64,000 nt of DNA from Mycolicibacterium mengxianglii (GCF_015710575.1 NZ_CP065373.1:5518001-5582000); one strand, 5' to 3'; shown: positions 1-8,414, counted from the stretch's first letter. The notes: generated by a model not told the origin, from the sequence alone. A program made the numbers and translations.

Positions 1-534
1 ACGCGGGTAGTCGCAGTGCGCCAGCACCTGGAAAATGTCAGACCGTTCGACGAGGTTCAGCAGTTCGGCGAAGTAGTCCCGGACGATGTCACCGGCGGGT
101 CGATCGCCGAACACCCGGTCGGTGTAGACCAGTCGGCCGTCGTGCACGATGGAGTGCAACGATCCGAGCACCCGGTCGAACTGCGCCTGCCGCAGCACCG
201 CGGCGACACTGCCGGCGAAGTGGTGCGGCTCACCGGCTTCGATGCCGGTGAGGATCCGCAGTTCGGGGAAGCGGTCGCGACACTCCTGCACACTGGCCAG
301 GTAGCCGTCGATGTCGACCGGGAGAACTCTTTCGCGCCAAGCTATTTCAGCGTGCCCATGGTCATGTGGAGCGGGATTGTCGCCGGCACCCCATTCGGTG
401 AAATCGACGTGTTCGGTGAACGCGACCGACGGCAGCCCCACCTGCACCGCGCGACGGCAGGTCTGTTCCATCGAGGCGTTGACTCCGGTATCCCAGGAGA
501 ACTGCGAGTGGACGTGGTTGTCGGCAGGGAGCAC
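1..534 (-). CDS. PHP-domain histidinol-phosphatase-like hydrolase (3' end outside window)
   Basis: The minus strand reads open from a GTG at 534 to the window edge (178 codons visible). An AGGA-type ribosome site lies 8 bases before the GTG. The N-terminus reads LPADNHVHSQFSWD, the first metal motif (HxH) of the polymerase-and-histidinol-phosphatase (PHP) superfamily. FTEHVDF, GIEAGEP, GSLHSIVHDG and HCDYPR follow, which are the expected later His/Asp/Glu metal ligands in order. The family hydrolyses phosphate monoesters such as histidinol phosphate at a di- or trinuclear metal centre. It is divergent from menC, 54 bases away. The true substrate cannot be told from sequence; it could be a general phosphoesterase rather than the histidine enzyme. 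Confidence 0.85.
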   Translation of the reverse strand, partial: MLPADNHVHSQFSWDTGVNASMEQTCRRAVQVGLPSVAFTEHVDFTEWGAGDNPAPHDHGHAEIAWRERVLPVDIDGYLASVQECRDRFPELRILTGIEAGEPHHFAGSVAAVLRQAQFDRVLGSLHSIVHDGRLVYTDRVFGDRPAGDIVRDYFAELLNLVERSDIFQVLAHCDYPR

Positions 535-588
535 GTTCGTGATCCTCGCACGTCGCGGCCGCTGCCCACCGGCTAGCGTGGGGCGCTA

Positions 589-1530
589 GTGAAAACGCTG
601 ATCGACTTCGACAACGCCGTCGTGGTGGCCATCCCGGTGCGGGCCGGGTTCGGCGAACCCGGCCGTCGTGAGTGCATGCTGCTCGAAGGCCCGCAGGGTT
701 GGGGCGAGTTCAGCCCACCTCCGGACATCGACGATCACCTGGCGGCCCGCTGGCTCACCGCAGCCGTGGAGCCCGGCACTGTCGGCTGGCCCGACGCGGT
801 GCGGGGCCGGGTCCCGGTCGCGGTCGAGGTTCCCGCGCTCGACCCCGAACAGGCGCACCAGCTGGTCGCGGCCGCGGGCTGTCGTACCGCCGAGGTCCGC
901 GTCACCGGGGTCGGCGACACCGCCCGGGTGGCGGCGGTGCGCGACGCCCTGGGCCCGCGGGGACGGCTGCGCTGTGTTGCGGACGGGACGTGGGACGTCG
1001 AAACCGCGGCCGCCGCCGTCGCTGCCCTGGCCCGGGCTGCCGGTGACCTCGAATACGTCGAGCAGCCCTGCAGGACAGCCGAAGAGTTGGCCACCCTGCG
1101 CCGCAATGTCGACGTCCGGATCGCCGTGCGGGCGGTGCCGGGCATGTCGGTGGGTGAAGTCGCCGATGTGGTGGTGCTGGAGTGCGCGTCGTTGGGCGGT
1201 GTCCGTCGATCGCTGCGCATCGCCGAGACGACCGGGCTGCCGGCCGTGGTCCGGGCGGGCCGCCAGACCAGCATCGGCATCGCCGGAGCCGTGGCACTCG
1301 CCGGTGCCCTGCCCGAGTTGCCGTTCGATTGCGCCGTCGGCCGTCCGTCCTGGGTGAGCGCCGATGTGGCCAGCACATCGCGGGCCCTGGTGGCTGCAGA
1401 CGGATATGTACCGGTGGCGCCGATGCCCCCGGCCCCGGAGTCCGCCCTGCTGCAGGAGTACGCGATCGACGATGCGGACCGGCTCACATGGTGGCGCGGA
1501 CGGCTTGCGCGGGCGCGCGGCGCGCTGTGA
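589..1530 (+). CDS. menC: o-succinylbenzoate synthase MenC
   Basis: A 313-residue protein of the enolase superfamily, expected to dehydrate SHCHC to o-succinylbenzoate in menaquinone synthesis. It starts with GTG at 589. The barrel shows the short actinobacterial MenC pattern: a KxK-equivalent region around residues 100-110 (TAEVRVTGVGD), CVADGTWD near 130 and EYVEQPC near 155 as metal ligands, then VVLECASLGGV and the late lysine/glycine region. Actinobacterial MenC is about 310-330 residues, so the length fits. The last 47 bases overlap the 3' end of the convergent DUF302 gene. No other men gene is in the window. Confidence 0.88.
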   Translation: MKTLIDFDNAVVVAIPVRAGFGEPGRRECMLLEGPQGWGEFSPPPDIDDHLAARWLTAAVEPGTVGWPDAVRGRVPVAVEVPALDPEQAHQLVAAAGCRTAEVRVTGVGDTARVAAVRDALGPRGRLRCVADGTWDVETAAAAVAALARAAGDLEYVEQPCRTAEELATLRRNVDVRIAVRAVPGMSVGEVADVVVLECASLGGVRRSLRIAETTGLPAVVRAGRQTSIGIAGAVALAGALPELPFDCAVGRPSWVSADVASTSRALVAADGYVPVAPMPPAPESALLQEYAIDDADRLTWWRGRLARARGAL

Positions 1531-2071
1531 GCGTCCCTAGCCGCGGTGGAGCGGCGCGGGGCTGCAACAGTGCGGGAACCTCGGCGCCCAGTAATGCGAG
1601 GAGGCGGGCCAGCAGCTCGTCGAGGTACTGGCCGACGACGGTGATGGCGTCGATTCCGTAACTGGCGAACAGCGTGCTCGGCTGGTCCACCGCAAACCGG
1701 GTGTCGCCCTCGGAGTCGGTGTAGATCAGGGTCCGCAACGGCGCATGCAGCATCACCGCCGGGTCGTGGCGGAACATCCGCTCGGCGATGACGTGGTTTC
1801 CCATCAGATATTGGGTGGCGTTCCACGGTGCGGACGAGCCACGCATCACCGCGCTGACATCTCCGCGGTAGTAGCGCATGAACCCGTACGGTGCACTGTC
1901 CTCGGCGGCCATCAGCGCTTCGTCCCAGGAGTGCGCCGCGGCGAAGGCGACGTAATCCACGACCGGCACCAACAGCTCATACCGGGTCCGCACGTCGTCA
2001 TACGAGCCGGGTACCACCACGGTGAGCCGGCGCGCCAGGTGCTCGACAGTGGTTGCGGCGTTGTCCGCCAT
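1484..2071 (-). CDS. DUF302 domain protein
   Basis: A 195-residue protein with a DUF302-type domain (roughly residues 60-160, including DPAVMLHAPLRTLIYTDSEG and TRFAVDQPSTLF). DUF302 proteins have no settled function; some are thought to bind small ligands or metals. A strong ribosome site (AGGAGGAACCCC) sits directly before the ATG at 2071. The C-terminus is Ala/Arg/Pro-rich and overlaps menC by 47 bases on the opposite strand. No signal peptide or membrane segment is visible. Confidence 0.7.
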   Translation of the reverse strand: MADNAATTVEHLARRLTVVVPGSYDDVRTRYELLVPVVDYVAFAAAHSWDEALMAAEDSAPYGFMRYYRGDVSAVMRGSSAPWNATQYLMGNHVIAERMFRHDPAVMLHAPLRTLIYTDSEGDTRFAVDQPSTLFASYGIDAITVVGQYLDELLARLLALLGAEVPALLQPRAAPPRLGTLTARRAPAQAVRATM

Positions 2072-2134
2072 GGGGTTCCTCCTGCGTTGGCTCCCGGTCT
2101 CATCTCTGTGATCGACTCTGACTCAACGGCGGTG

Positions 2135-2154
2135 CGGCAGCCACCTCGCTGCCG
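2135..2154 (-). terminator. weak hairpin after the MerR gene
   Basis: An inverted repeat with 7-base arms (CGGCAGC / GCTGCCG) and a 6-base loop lies just downstream of the MerR gene, in the 100-base gap before the DUF302 gene. There is no T-rich tail, so termination is only a possibility. Confidence 0.25.
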
Positions 2155-2171
2155 GTAATCCGGCGGTAGTG

Positions 2172-2576
2172 CTAGCCCCCATTCCGGTATCGGGCCAATT
2201 GGTCGGTGAGTTCTCGCGCGTAGGTCAGCTGTTTGGTCAGCTGCGCGCAGGCTTGGAGGGCACGGGTGTGGCAGTCCGCCAGATACGCAGCTGCCGCGGC
2301 CCGCTGCGCCGCGCTGGTTGCGGGGGTGTTCAAAACGTCGAGGGCGGCGAGCAATTCACCCATTTCGTCCAGGGTGAATCCCAGCGGCTTCATCCGGCGG
2401 ATCGCCAGCAGGCGACTCACATCGTCGGCGGTGTACAGCCGGAAGCCGCCGGCCGAGCGTGCTGACGGCGTGACGAGTCCCACGTCGTCGTAATGCCGAA
2501 TTGTCTTGATGGACAGTTCGGTTCGCGAGGCCACCTCGCCGATCTGCAGATGCTCGTATTCGGTGTCGCCGCCCAT
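2172..2576 (-). CDS. MerR-family transcriptional regulator
   Basis: A 134-residue regulator. The N-terminal winged HTH is clear (LQIGEVASRTELSIKTIRHY, then DDVGLVTPSAR and GGFRLYTADD), followed by the MerR dimerisation helix (MKPLGFTLDEMGELL). No cysteine cluster typical of metal sensors is seen; the C-terminus is Ala-rich with one Cys (CHTRALQ, CAQLT), so the effector is unknown. GGAG lies 7 bases before the ATG. It follows the SulP transporter by 12 bases on the same strand, suggesting co-transcription and possible control of the transporter. Confidence 0.88.
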   Translation of the reverse strand: MGGDTEYEHLQIGEVASRTELSIKTIRHYDDVGLVTPSARSAGGFRLYTADDVSRLLAIRRMKPLGFTLDEMGELLAALDVLNTPATSAAQRAAAAAYLADCHTRALQACAQLTKQLTYARELTDQLARYRNGG

Positions 2577-2588
2577 CGCTGACTCCGG

Positions 2589-4085
2589 CTACTGCGCGCC
2601 GGCGACCTGGCCGCTGAGGCGGCGGTGCCGCTCGGCGCTGCTGTCATCCATACCGACGATGGTGACGGTTTTGCCCTTGGCGGCGTACTTGGTGGTGATC
2701 GCGTCGAGGGTGGCGACCGTCGAGGCGTCCCAGATGTGGGCTTCCCTCATGTCGATGACGACGTTGTCGGGATCGCCGGCGTAGTCGAACTGGTACACGA
2801 GGTCATTACTGGAGGCGAAGAACAGTTCACCTTTGACGGCGTACACCCGGGTGTCGTCGTCGGGAGATGCTACGTCGACCACCTCGGTGAGGTGGGCGAC
2901 CCTGCGCGCGAACAACACCATGGCGGTCAGCGTGCCGACCACAACGCCATAGGCGAGGTTGTGGGTGGCAACGGTGACGGCGACCGTCGCCAGCATGACG
3001 GTGGTCTCGCTTTTGGGCATGCGCCGCAACGTTTTCGGGTTGATGCTGCGCCAGTCCAGGGTGCCGACCGAAACCATGATCATCACCGCGACCAGAGCCG
3101 CCATCGGGATCTGGGCCACGATGTCGCCGAGTCCGACGATCAGGCCGAGCAGAAATGCCCCTGCCAGAAAGGTCGAGATCCGGGTGCGGGCGCCGCAGGC
3201 CTTCACGTTGATCATGGTCTGGCCGATCATGGCGCAGCCACCCATCCCGCCGAAGAAGCCGGTGACGATGTTCGCGACGCCCTGCCCCAGAGATTCCCGT
3301 GTCTTGTTCGAGTGGGTGTCGGTGATGTCATCGACCAGCTTGGCTGTCATCAGGGATTCCAGCAGCCCGACAACAGCCATGGTGAGCGCGTAGGGCGCAA
3401 TGACGGCGAGGGTCTCGACATTGAAGGGCACATCGGGGATCAGCAATGCGGGCAGGCTGGAGGGCAACTCGCCTTCATCTCCGACATTGGGGACCGCCCA
3501 GTGCAATCCGACGCACACCGCGGTCAGCACCACGATCGCCACCAACGGCGCCGGGATCACCGATGTCAGTTTCGGCAGCAGCACGATCACGGCAATGCCC
3601 ACCGCCACAAGCGGATACACCAGCCAGGGCACCCCCAGCAGGTGGGGCAACTGGGACAAGAAGATCAGGATGGCCAATGCGTTGACGAAGCCGACCATCA
3701 CGCTTCGCGGTACGAACCGCATGAGTCTCGCGACGCCGAGGCCACCGAGGATCAGTTGCAGCAGCCCGGCGAGGACCACCGCGGCGATCAGGTAATCGAC
3801 ACCGTGACTGCGCACCAGCGGGGCGACCACCAGTGCCACCGCACCGGTAGCGGCGGAGATCATCGCCGGCCTGCCACCGACGATGGCGATCGTGACTGCC
3901 ATGGTGAACGAGGCGAACAGCCCCAGTCGCGGATCCACCCCGGCGATGATCGAGAACGAGATCGCCTCGGGGATGAGTGCGAGCGCCACCACCAGACCGG
4001 CGAGGACCTCGGTGCGCAGGCGCCGCGGCGACCGAAGTGCGTGCAACACCGACTGTTCTTCACGCGGCGTCAGCACCGCAGCCAT
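2589..4085 (-). CDS. SulP-family anion transporter with STAS domain
   Basis: An inner-membrane SulP/SLC26 transporter of about 498 residues from the preferred ATG at 4085 (an in-frame ATG at 4127 would add 14 residues). The SulP signature appears near the N-terminus (LVVALALIPEAISFSIIAGV), followed by about 10-12 hydrophobic segments, the conserved GGMGGCAMIGQTMINV region, and a C-terminal STAS domain (from about VYAVKGELFFASS to the end, with VVIDMREAHIWDAS). SulP proteins carry sulfate, bicarbonate or other anions with H+ or Na+; the substrate cannot be assigned. A MerR gene follows 12 bases downstream. The 207-base gap upstream should hold its promoter; I see no clear motif there. Confidence 0.9.
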   Translation of the reverse strand: MAAVLTPREEQSVLHALRSPRRLRTEVLAGLVVALALIPEAISFSIIAGVDPRLGLFASFTMAVTIAIVGGRPAMISAATGAVALVVAPLVRSHGVDYLIAAVVLAGLLQLILGGLGVARLMRFVPRSVMVGFVNALAILIFLSQLPHLLGVPWLVYPLVAVGIAVIVLLPKLTSVIPAPLVAIVVLTAVCVGLHWAVPNVGDEGELPSSLPALLIPDVPFNVETLAVIAPYALTMAVVGLLESLMTAKLVDDITDTHSNKTRESLGQGVANIVTGFFGGMGGCAMIGQTMINVKACGARTRISTFLAGAFLLGLIVGLGDIVAQIPMAALVAVMIMVSVGTLDWRSINPKTLRRMPKSETTVMLATVAVTVATHNLAYGVVVGTLTAMVLFARRVAHLTEVVDVASPDDDTRVYAVKGELFFASSNDLVYQFDYAGDPDNVVIDMREAHIWDASTVATLDAITTKYAAKGKTVTIVGMDDSSAERHRRLSGQVAGAQ

Positions 4086-4292
4086 GGTCACCACACAACT
4101 CCATTTCGCCGCTCGATGGATCTGCACACGTCGAGCGCACCGTTGCGCGAAATACGTTGTTCAGAACGGGCATTCATCCGGGTCGAGGCAGGCACCGGAG
4201 CCGTCGCAACTCTACCCGCACTGGAGGGTTGATCACTAAATCAGGCGGCGGCCTGTGGCCAAGCGCACAGCACGACCGCGGCCCCTTTGGTG

Positions 4293-4955
4293 TCAGCCGC
4301 CCAACTCTCCCGTGATGCCACGTTCGATCTCTGCCCGAGTCCGCTCGGGCAGGACGACCAGCCCGTCGAGTTCCCTGCCTGCGAGTTGATATGCGCGTTC
4401 ACGCTCCTGCGGCGTGGCCCCGGAATCGGCTGCCACCCGCAACAGGCTCTGGCCGCGAACGATCCGCTGCTGATCCCCTTGCGACAGGTAACTGCGTCGC
4501 CGCCGCGCGGCCTCGGCCTCGGCGACGTTGAATGCCATCGCATAATCCGCCACAGCCTCCCGGTACTCGAGATCGGCTTCGCGGTCGTCGAGAAGCGTGG
4601 CGGCCTCCGCCGGTCGGAGCAGATCGGCACGCAGTTTCGCCCGATGGAAGCGCTCCGTGACGGGCTCCCGCATATCCGTCATCACCGGAAAATCGAGCAA
4701 CTTCACGACGTCGAGTTCGTAGTCCAGCCACTTGGTGTCTGTCCGGTCGTGCTCCTGGACAGTGCGCTGAATGGCCCGCCAGCGCGCCACCCGGTTGTTC
4801 TCGGCTGTCCCCGCGGAGACGGCAGGCCCGTCCTCAGCGTCGATTCGGTCCTGCCGCCGGCGAGCGGCCGACACGGCCTTCATTCCCCCGAAGATCACGC
4901 CGGCCACCGGAACCAGCAGGATCAGCAGTTCGATCAGTCGGAAGACAAGGCCCAC
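4293..4955 (-). CDS. hypothetical membrane-anchored protein
   Basis: About 220 residues starting at GTG 4955 (TTG 4958 is an alternative). One N-terminal membrane helix (LIELLILLVPVAGVIFGG) is followed by a charged, largely helical cytoplasmic part with many Arg/Glu/Asp. I do not recognise a domain with a known function; the architecture resembles conserved mycobacterial proteins of unknown role. It is 22 bases downstream of the DUF5313 gene on the same strand, so it is probably the last gene of the OhrR/MarR-led operon. Confidence 0.6.
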   Translation of the reverse strand: MGLVFRLIELLILLVPVAGVIFGGMKAVSAARRRQDRIDAEDGPAVSAGTAENNRVARWRAIQRTVQEHDRTDTKWLDYELDVVKLLDFPVMTDMREPVTERFHRAKLRADLLRPAEAATLLDDREADLEYREAVADYAMAFNVAEAEAARRRRSYLSQGDQQRIVRGQSLLRVAADSGATPQERERAYQLAGRELDGLVVLPERTRAEIERGITGELGG

Positions 4956-4980
4956 CAAGCCAGGATGCCACTGGCACGCG

Positions 4981-5412
4981 TCAGAACGGACTGCTGTTGG
5001 ATTGCCGCTTGGCGTCTTCGGGGCGCGGGCCGAATCGGCGCACGTAGTCCTCGTGGATGTGGGCGTCCCGTTTGCGCTTGATCACGTCGACGAGGTTGGG
5101 GTCGAGACCGTGTTGTGCCAACCGGTGGCGGCGCCACACCTTGTTCAGTGCCAGTGCCATCAGCAGTGCCCAGATGTAGATGGGTGCGGTCATCTCCAGC
5201 CGCACGTACACCGACGCCGGTAGCAGCCACACCGGGGCCAGGACCAGCAGCGGCGGGATGGCGAACCGGATCATGTGCCGGCGGACGGCGCCTTGGCCGG
5301 CCAGGTCCTCGGCGACCCAACGTCGCATGGAGTCGGGCAACCGTCGCCCGTAGGAGAAGGCGATGTACTGCCAGAAGTTCGGTTTTTCGGGGGCCATCAT
5401 GCTCCTGTTCAC
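4981..5412 (-). CDS. DUF5313-like membrane protein
   Basis: A 143-residue protein matching the mycobacterial DUF5313 pattern: an N-terminal RRLPDSMRRWVAEDLAGQGA segment, then two hydrophobic segments (FAIPPLLVLAPVWLL and IYIWALLMALAL) and a basic/acidic tail. Function is unknown. Its GTG overlaps the TGA of the upstream MarR gene (GTGA), so translation is likely coupled. An in-frame ATG at codon 6, close after AGGAG, is an alternative start. Confidence 0.65.
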   Translation of the reverse strand: MNRSMMAPEKPNFWQYIAFSYGRRLPDSMRRWVAEDLAGQGAVRRHMIRFAIPPLLVLAPVWLLPASVYVRLEMTAPIYIWALLMALALNKVWRRHRLAQHGLDPNLVDVIKRKRDAHIHEDYVRRFGPRPEDAKRQSNSSPF

Positions 5413-5891
5413 GTCTCCAGTGCACCGGCCGCCAGTGCGGCGGCGTTGACGCGGGTCAATACCCGGTGCAGTTCTTCGAGCTCGGCGATGTCGCCCCCGA
5501 GCCGAGCCACCACAGCAGGCGGGATGTCGAGCGCGCGCTCACGCAGCGCCACGCCCGCTGCGGTGAGTTCGACGGCCGTGGAACGTTCGTCACTGGCGCT
5601 ACGCGTACGGGTGACGAATCCGAGAGCTTCCAGCCGCTTGAGCATCGGCGACAGCGTCGCAGAGTCCAACTGCAGTGCGGTGGCTATTTGTTTCACCGAC
5701 ATCGGCTGGGTTTGGTGCTTCCGGTGATCCCACAGGGCCAGCATCACCAGGTATTGGGGATGTGTGAGGCCCAACGGTTCCAGAAGGGGCCGATAGACAG
5801 CCAGAACTGCGCGGTTGGTCACTGCCAGCGCGAAGCACACCTGATGTTCGAGCGCCAACGGGTCGACGTCATAGGCGGGTTCCGTCAACAC
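5409..5891 (-). CDS. OhrR-type MarR-family peroxide-sensing repressor
   Basis: A 160-residue winged-helix regulator. The N-terminus QVCFALAVTNRA followed by YRPLLEPLGLTHPQYLVML is the OhrR signature; Cys19 is at the position of the reactive cysteine that senses organic hydroperoxides in OhrR. The wHTH core (VKQIATALQLDSATLSPMLK) and the wing (RTRSASDERSTAVELT) are intact. Starts with GTG at 5891. No ohr peroxidase gene is adjacent; two membrane-protein genes follow instead. A pair of TTAG...CTAA inverted repeats lies directly upstream and may be its own operator. Confidence 0.87.
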   Translation of the reverse strand: MLTEPAYDVDPLALEHQVCFALAVTNRAVLAVYRPLLEPLGLTHPQYLVMLALWDHRKHQTQPMSVKQIATALQLDSATLSPMLKRLEALGFVTRTRSASDERSTAVELTAAGVALRERALDIPPAVVARLGGDIAELEELHRVLTRVNAAALAAGALET

Positions 5892-5894
5892 AAT

Positions 5895-5925
5895 TTAGAT
5901 CGTACCCTAATAGTTAGTGCCCTAA
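5895..5925 (-). promoter_or_regulatory. candidate OhrR/MarR operator (two TTAG/CTAA repeats)
   Basis: Two inverted repeats sit just before the GTG of the MarR gene: TTAG-N8-CTAA at 5895-5910 and TTAG-N4-CTAA at 5914-5925. They are AT-rich islands in GC-rich DNA, as MarR/OhrR operators usually are. Autoregulation is an inference from position. Confidence 0.45.
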
Positions 5926-5970
5926 CCAAGGTTCGCGCGCGTGCCACCAGGGCTGACCCCTGACCGCCGC

Positions 5971-6345
5971 TCAGGGCAGATCGCGCAGCGCGTCCTCGAG
6001 TGTCGGCCGCACCGACAGGAGGTCGTCGAGTCCCACCAGCGTGAGCGGCCTGCTGGTCGCCGGGCCGTCAGCCACGACCGCGAACGCGTCGCCGACCTGC
6101 TCTTTCGCCTTCACCAGCACCGTCATCCCGGCCGAGGAGAAGAAGGTGACGTCGCTCAGATCGACGATCAGCCCGCGTGGCGACCCGGCCAACACCGCAG
6201 CAATCGCTTCGCTCAACAGCGGAGCGGTGAGCATGTCCACCTCACGGTTCGGCGCCACCACGGCAACACCGTCGATCACGTGGTGGTTCACGGTGAATCC
6301 GTCGCGCACCGCGTCCGATGGCTCGTCGTTGGGCCTTTCGGCCAT
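5971..6345 (-). CDS. STAS-domain anti-sigma factor antagonist (RsbV-like)
   Basis: A 124-residue single STAS domain. The motif VDLSDVTFFSSAGMTVLV contains the phosphorylatable serine (Ser71, in SSAGM) of anti-anti-sigma factors. Such proteins, when dephosphorylated, bind an anti-sigma kinase and free its sigma factor. The ATG at 6345 is preferred because GGGGAG lies about 7 bases before it; an upstream in-frame ATG at 6378 is possible. It is divergent from an RsbQ/RsbP-like pair, whose PP2C phosphatase is a natural candidate to dephosphorylate it. No anti-sigma kinase gene is in the window. Confidence 0.85.
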   Translation of the reverse strand: MAERPNDEPSDAVRDGFTVNHHVIDGVAVVAPNREVDMLTAPLLSEAIAAVLAGSPRGLIVDLSDVTFFSSAGMTVLVKAKEQVGDAFAVVADGPATSRPLTLVGLDDLLSVRPTLEDALRDLP

Positions 6346-6414
6346 GGCCTCTCCCCGGGTCGACTCGCAGGTGGTCATATCTCAACACACCGGTCCGGAT
6401 GCAAGGATGGCGAC

Positions 6415-7215
6415 ATGGACGTCCGGGCCCGCAACAACGTGCGGGTCGTCGGCTCTGCAGACGGCCCGACCCTCATGCTCGCCCACGGCTTCGGCTGCGA
6501 CCAGAATCTGTGGCGCCTGGTGGTTCCGCTGCTCGAAGCGAGATTCCGCATCGTGCTGTTCGATCACGTCGGCGCAGGATCGTCGCATCCGGACGCCTGG
6601 GACAACGCCCGGTACTCGACGTTGCAGCAGTACGCCGACGACGTACTGGACATCGTCAGGGAACTCGAGCTGGCCGACGTGGTGTTCGTCGGGCACTCGG
6701 TCGCCTCGATGATCGGTGTCCTGGCCGCTGCCGCCGATCCCGGGGCGTTTCGCGGGCTCGTCCTGCTGACCCCCTCGCCGCGCTACATCGATGACGGCGA
6801 TTACCGCGGCGGCTTCTCCCGCCACGACATCGACGAGCTCCTGGAATCGATGGAGAGCAATTACCTCGGCTGGGCGAGTGCGATGGCGCCGACAATCATG
6901 GGCACGCCGGATCGTCCGGAACTCGGAGATGAGCTCACCGACAGCTTCTGCCGCACCGAACCGACCCGCGCCCTGGCGTTCGCCCGCACCACCTTCCTGT
7001 CCGACAACCGCGCCGACCTGGCCCGGGTGACGGTGCCGACACTGGTCATCGAGTGCTCTGAAGACACCCTGGCGCCCCGCGAAGTGGGCGCCTACGTCCA
7101 CGACCAGATCGCGGGCAGCGAACTGGTCACGTTGGAGGCGACGGGGCACTGCCCACACCTCAGTGTTCCCGAACCGACGGCCACGGCGATCGCCGGATTC
7201 GCCGATCGCGTGTGA
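6415..7215 (+). CDS. RsbQ-type alpha/beta hydrolase
   Basis: A 266-residue alpha/beta hydrolase very close in length and motif positions to Bacillus RsbQ (269 residues). The triad is Ser95 (GHSVAS), Asp217 (ECSEDTLAP) and His245 (TGHCPHLS). LAHGFGCDQNLWR near residues 22-34 and FDHVGAGSSH near 49-58 are typical of the RsbQ/DAD2/KAI2 signalling family. RsbQ is required for RsbP activation in the energy-stress branch of Bacillus SigB control, probably by handling a small ligand. The downstream RsbP-like gene overlaps its stop (TGATG). The ATG at 6415 was chosen because the reading frame upstream runs through the divergent STAS gene. Confidence 0.88.
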   Translation: MDVRARNNVRVVGSADGPTLMLAHGFGCDQNLWRLVVPLLEARFRIVLFDHVGAGSSHPDAWDNARYSTLQQYADDVLDIVRELELADVVFVGHSVASMIGVLAAAADPGAFRGLVLLTPSPRYIDDGDYRGGFSRHDIDELLESMESNYLGWASAMAPTIMGTPDRPELGDELTDSFCRTEPTRALAFARTTFLSDNRADLARVTVPTLVIECSEDTLAPREVGAYVHDQIAGSELVTLEATGHCPHLSVPEPTATAIAGFADRV

Positions 7216-8381
7216 TGTCCAGCTTCGCGCACGCGGACGCCGACGACTTCTTCACCCACGCCCCGTGCGGATTGGCCCTGGCCGGCCTGGACAGTCGCCT
7301 CACCGAAGTGAACGAAACCCTGCTGCGCTGGCTGGGTTACCCCCGAGAGCAATTGTTGGGCAAGCGGTTTCCCGACATCCTCAATGCCGGGGGACGGATT
7401 CACTACGAAACACATTTCTCTCCGCTGCTACAGATGCACGGCGAGCTCAGCGGTATCACCGTCGACCTGGTCGCCGCCGACGACTCGCGCATCCCGGTGT
7501 TCGTGACGGCGAACGCCAAGCGGGACTCCGACGGAAATCCCGTCGCCCTGCGCATCACCGCCCAGGACGCCCGCGACCGGCGCTCCTACGAACGGGAACT
7601 CCTTCAGGCACGACGCAACGCCGAGGCCGAACGCGAACGGGCACAGGTCTTTGCGGCCACATTGCAACGCTCGCTGGTGCCACCCCGGCTGGTCCCACCC
7701 GAGGGGCTGGCCGCGGCCGCCCACTATCACACGTCGTCCGTACACGAGGTCGGCGGCGATTTCTACGACCTGTTCCCGTTGAGTCGCCACAGGTGGGGAT
7801 TCTTCCTCGGCGACGTCTCCGGCAAGGGCGCCGGAGCTGCCGCGGTCACCTCACTGACGCGCTACACCCTGCGCGCGGCCGCGGTCTACAACGACGACCC
7901 GGTGACGGTGCTGCAGAATCTGAACACGGTGCTGCGGACCGAGTTTCAAAGCGACGACCCGCGGTACTGCACCGTGATCGCCGGAATGATCACCACCGCC
8001 GAAACCGGCTTCGATGTCGAACTCGCCTCCGGCGGCCATCCCCCGGCCCTGCTGCTGACCAACGACGGCGAAGCCCGCTACATCGAGACCACCGGCGGTC
8101 AGGCTGTCGGGCTGTTGGCCGAACCTCGTTTCGTATCAAGGCAATTCCACTTTGCGCCCGGCGACACCCTGGTGTTGTACACCGACGGGCTCACCGAGGC
8201 GAGGGTGGACCGGACCAAACGCTTCGACGACGACAACGCGTTGCTGGAGTTCGCGCGCACCCAGGCACGGGCCACCCCGACGGAGTTCATCACCGCGGTG
8301 CGCACCCTGCTGCGGGGTTTCGGGGCCGGGCTCGAAGACGACACCGCCGTACTGGCTCTCGGAGTCCCACGGCAAAGATGA
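7215..8381 (+). CDS. PAS-PP2C serine phosphatase (RsbP-like)
   Basis: A 388-residue protein with an N-terminal PAS domain (about residues 8-120: ALAGLDSRLTEVNETLLRWL ... LRITAQDARDR), a short coiled-coil linker (YERELLQARRNAEAERERAQ) and a C-terminal PP2C/SpoIIE phosphatase domain (about 150-388). Metal motifs are VGGDFYD, FFLGDVSGKGAGAA, LASGGHPPALL and LYTDGLTEARVD, ending with GLEDDTAVLAL. This is the domain order of Bacillus RsbP, which dephosphorylates RsbV. The ATG overlaps the RsbQ stop by one base, implying coupled translation of hydrolase and phosphatase. The likely substrate is a phosphorylated STAS protein such as that encoded at 5971-6345 (inference). Confidence 0.9.
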   Translation: MSSFAHADADDFFTHAPCGLALAGLDSRLTEVNETLLRWLGYPREQLLGKRFPDILNAGGRIHYETHFSPLLQMHGELSGITVDLVAADDSRIPVFVTANAKRDSDGNPVALRITAQDARDRRSYERELLQARRNAEAERERAQVFAATLQRSLVPPRLVPPEGLAAAAHYHTSSVHEVGGDFYDLFPLSRHRWGFFLGDVSGKGAGAAAVTSLTRYTLRAAAVYNDDPVTVLQNLNTVLRTEFQSDDPRYCTVIAGMITTAETGFDVELASGGHPPALLLTNDGEARYIETTGGQAVGLLAEPRFVSRQFHFAPGDTLVLYTDGLTEARVDRTKRFDDDNALLEFARTQARATPTEFITAVRTLLRGFGAGLEDDTAVLALGVPRQR

Positions 8382-8414
8382 CCCCGGGACCCGGCGGTCA
8401 TGCACAATCGAGGC

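Noticed and set aside
735..1826. 363-codon minus-strand frame across menC
   Set aside because: Arg/Ser/Ala/Thr-rich composition typical of the opposite strand of GC-rich coding DNA; menC and DUF302 explain the region.
2625..4232. 535-codon plus-strand frame opposite the SulP gene
   Set aside because: The deduced sequence is a His/Asp/Gly/Gln-rich mirror of the transporter codons with no family resemblance; the minus strand has a complete SulP-STAS protein.
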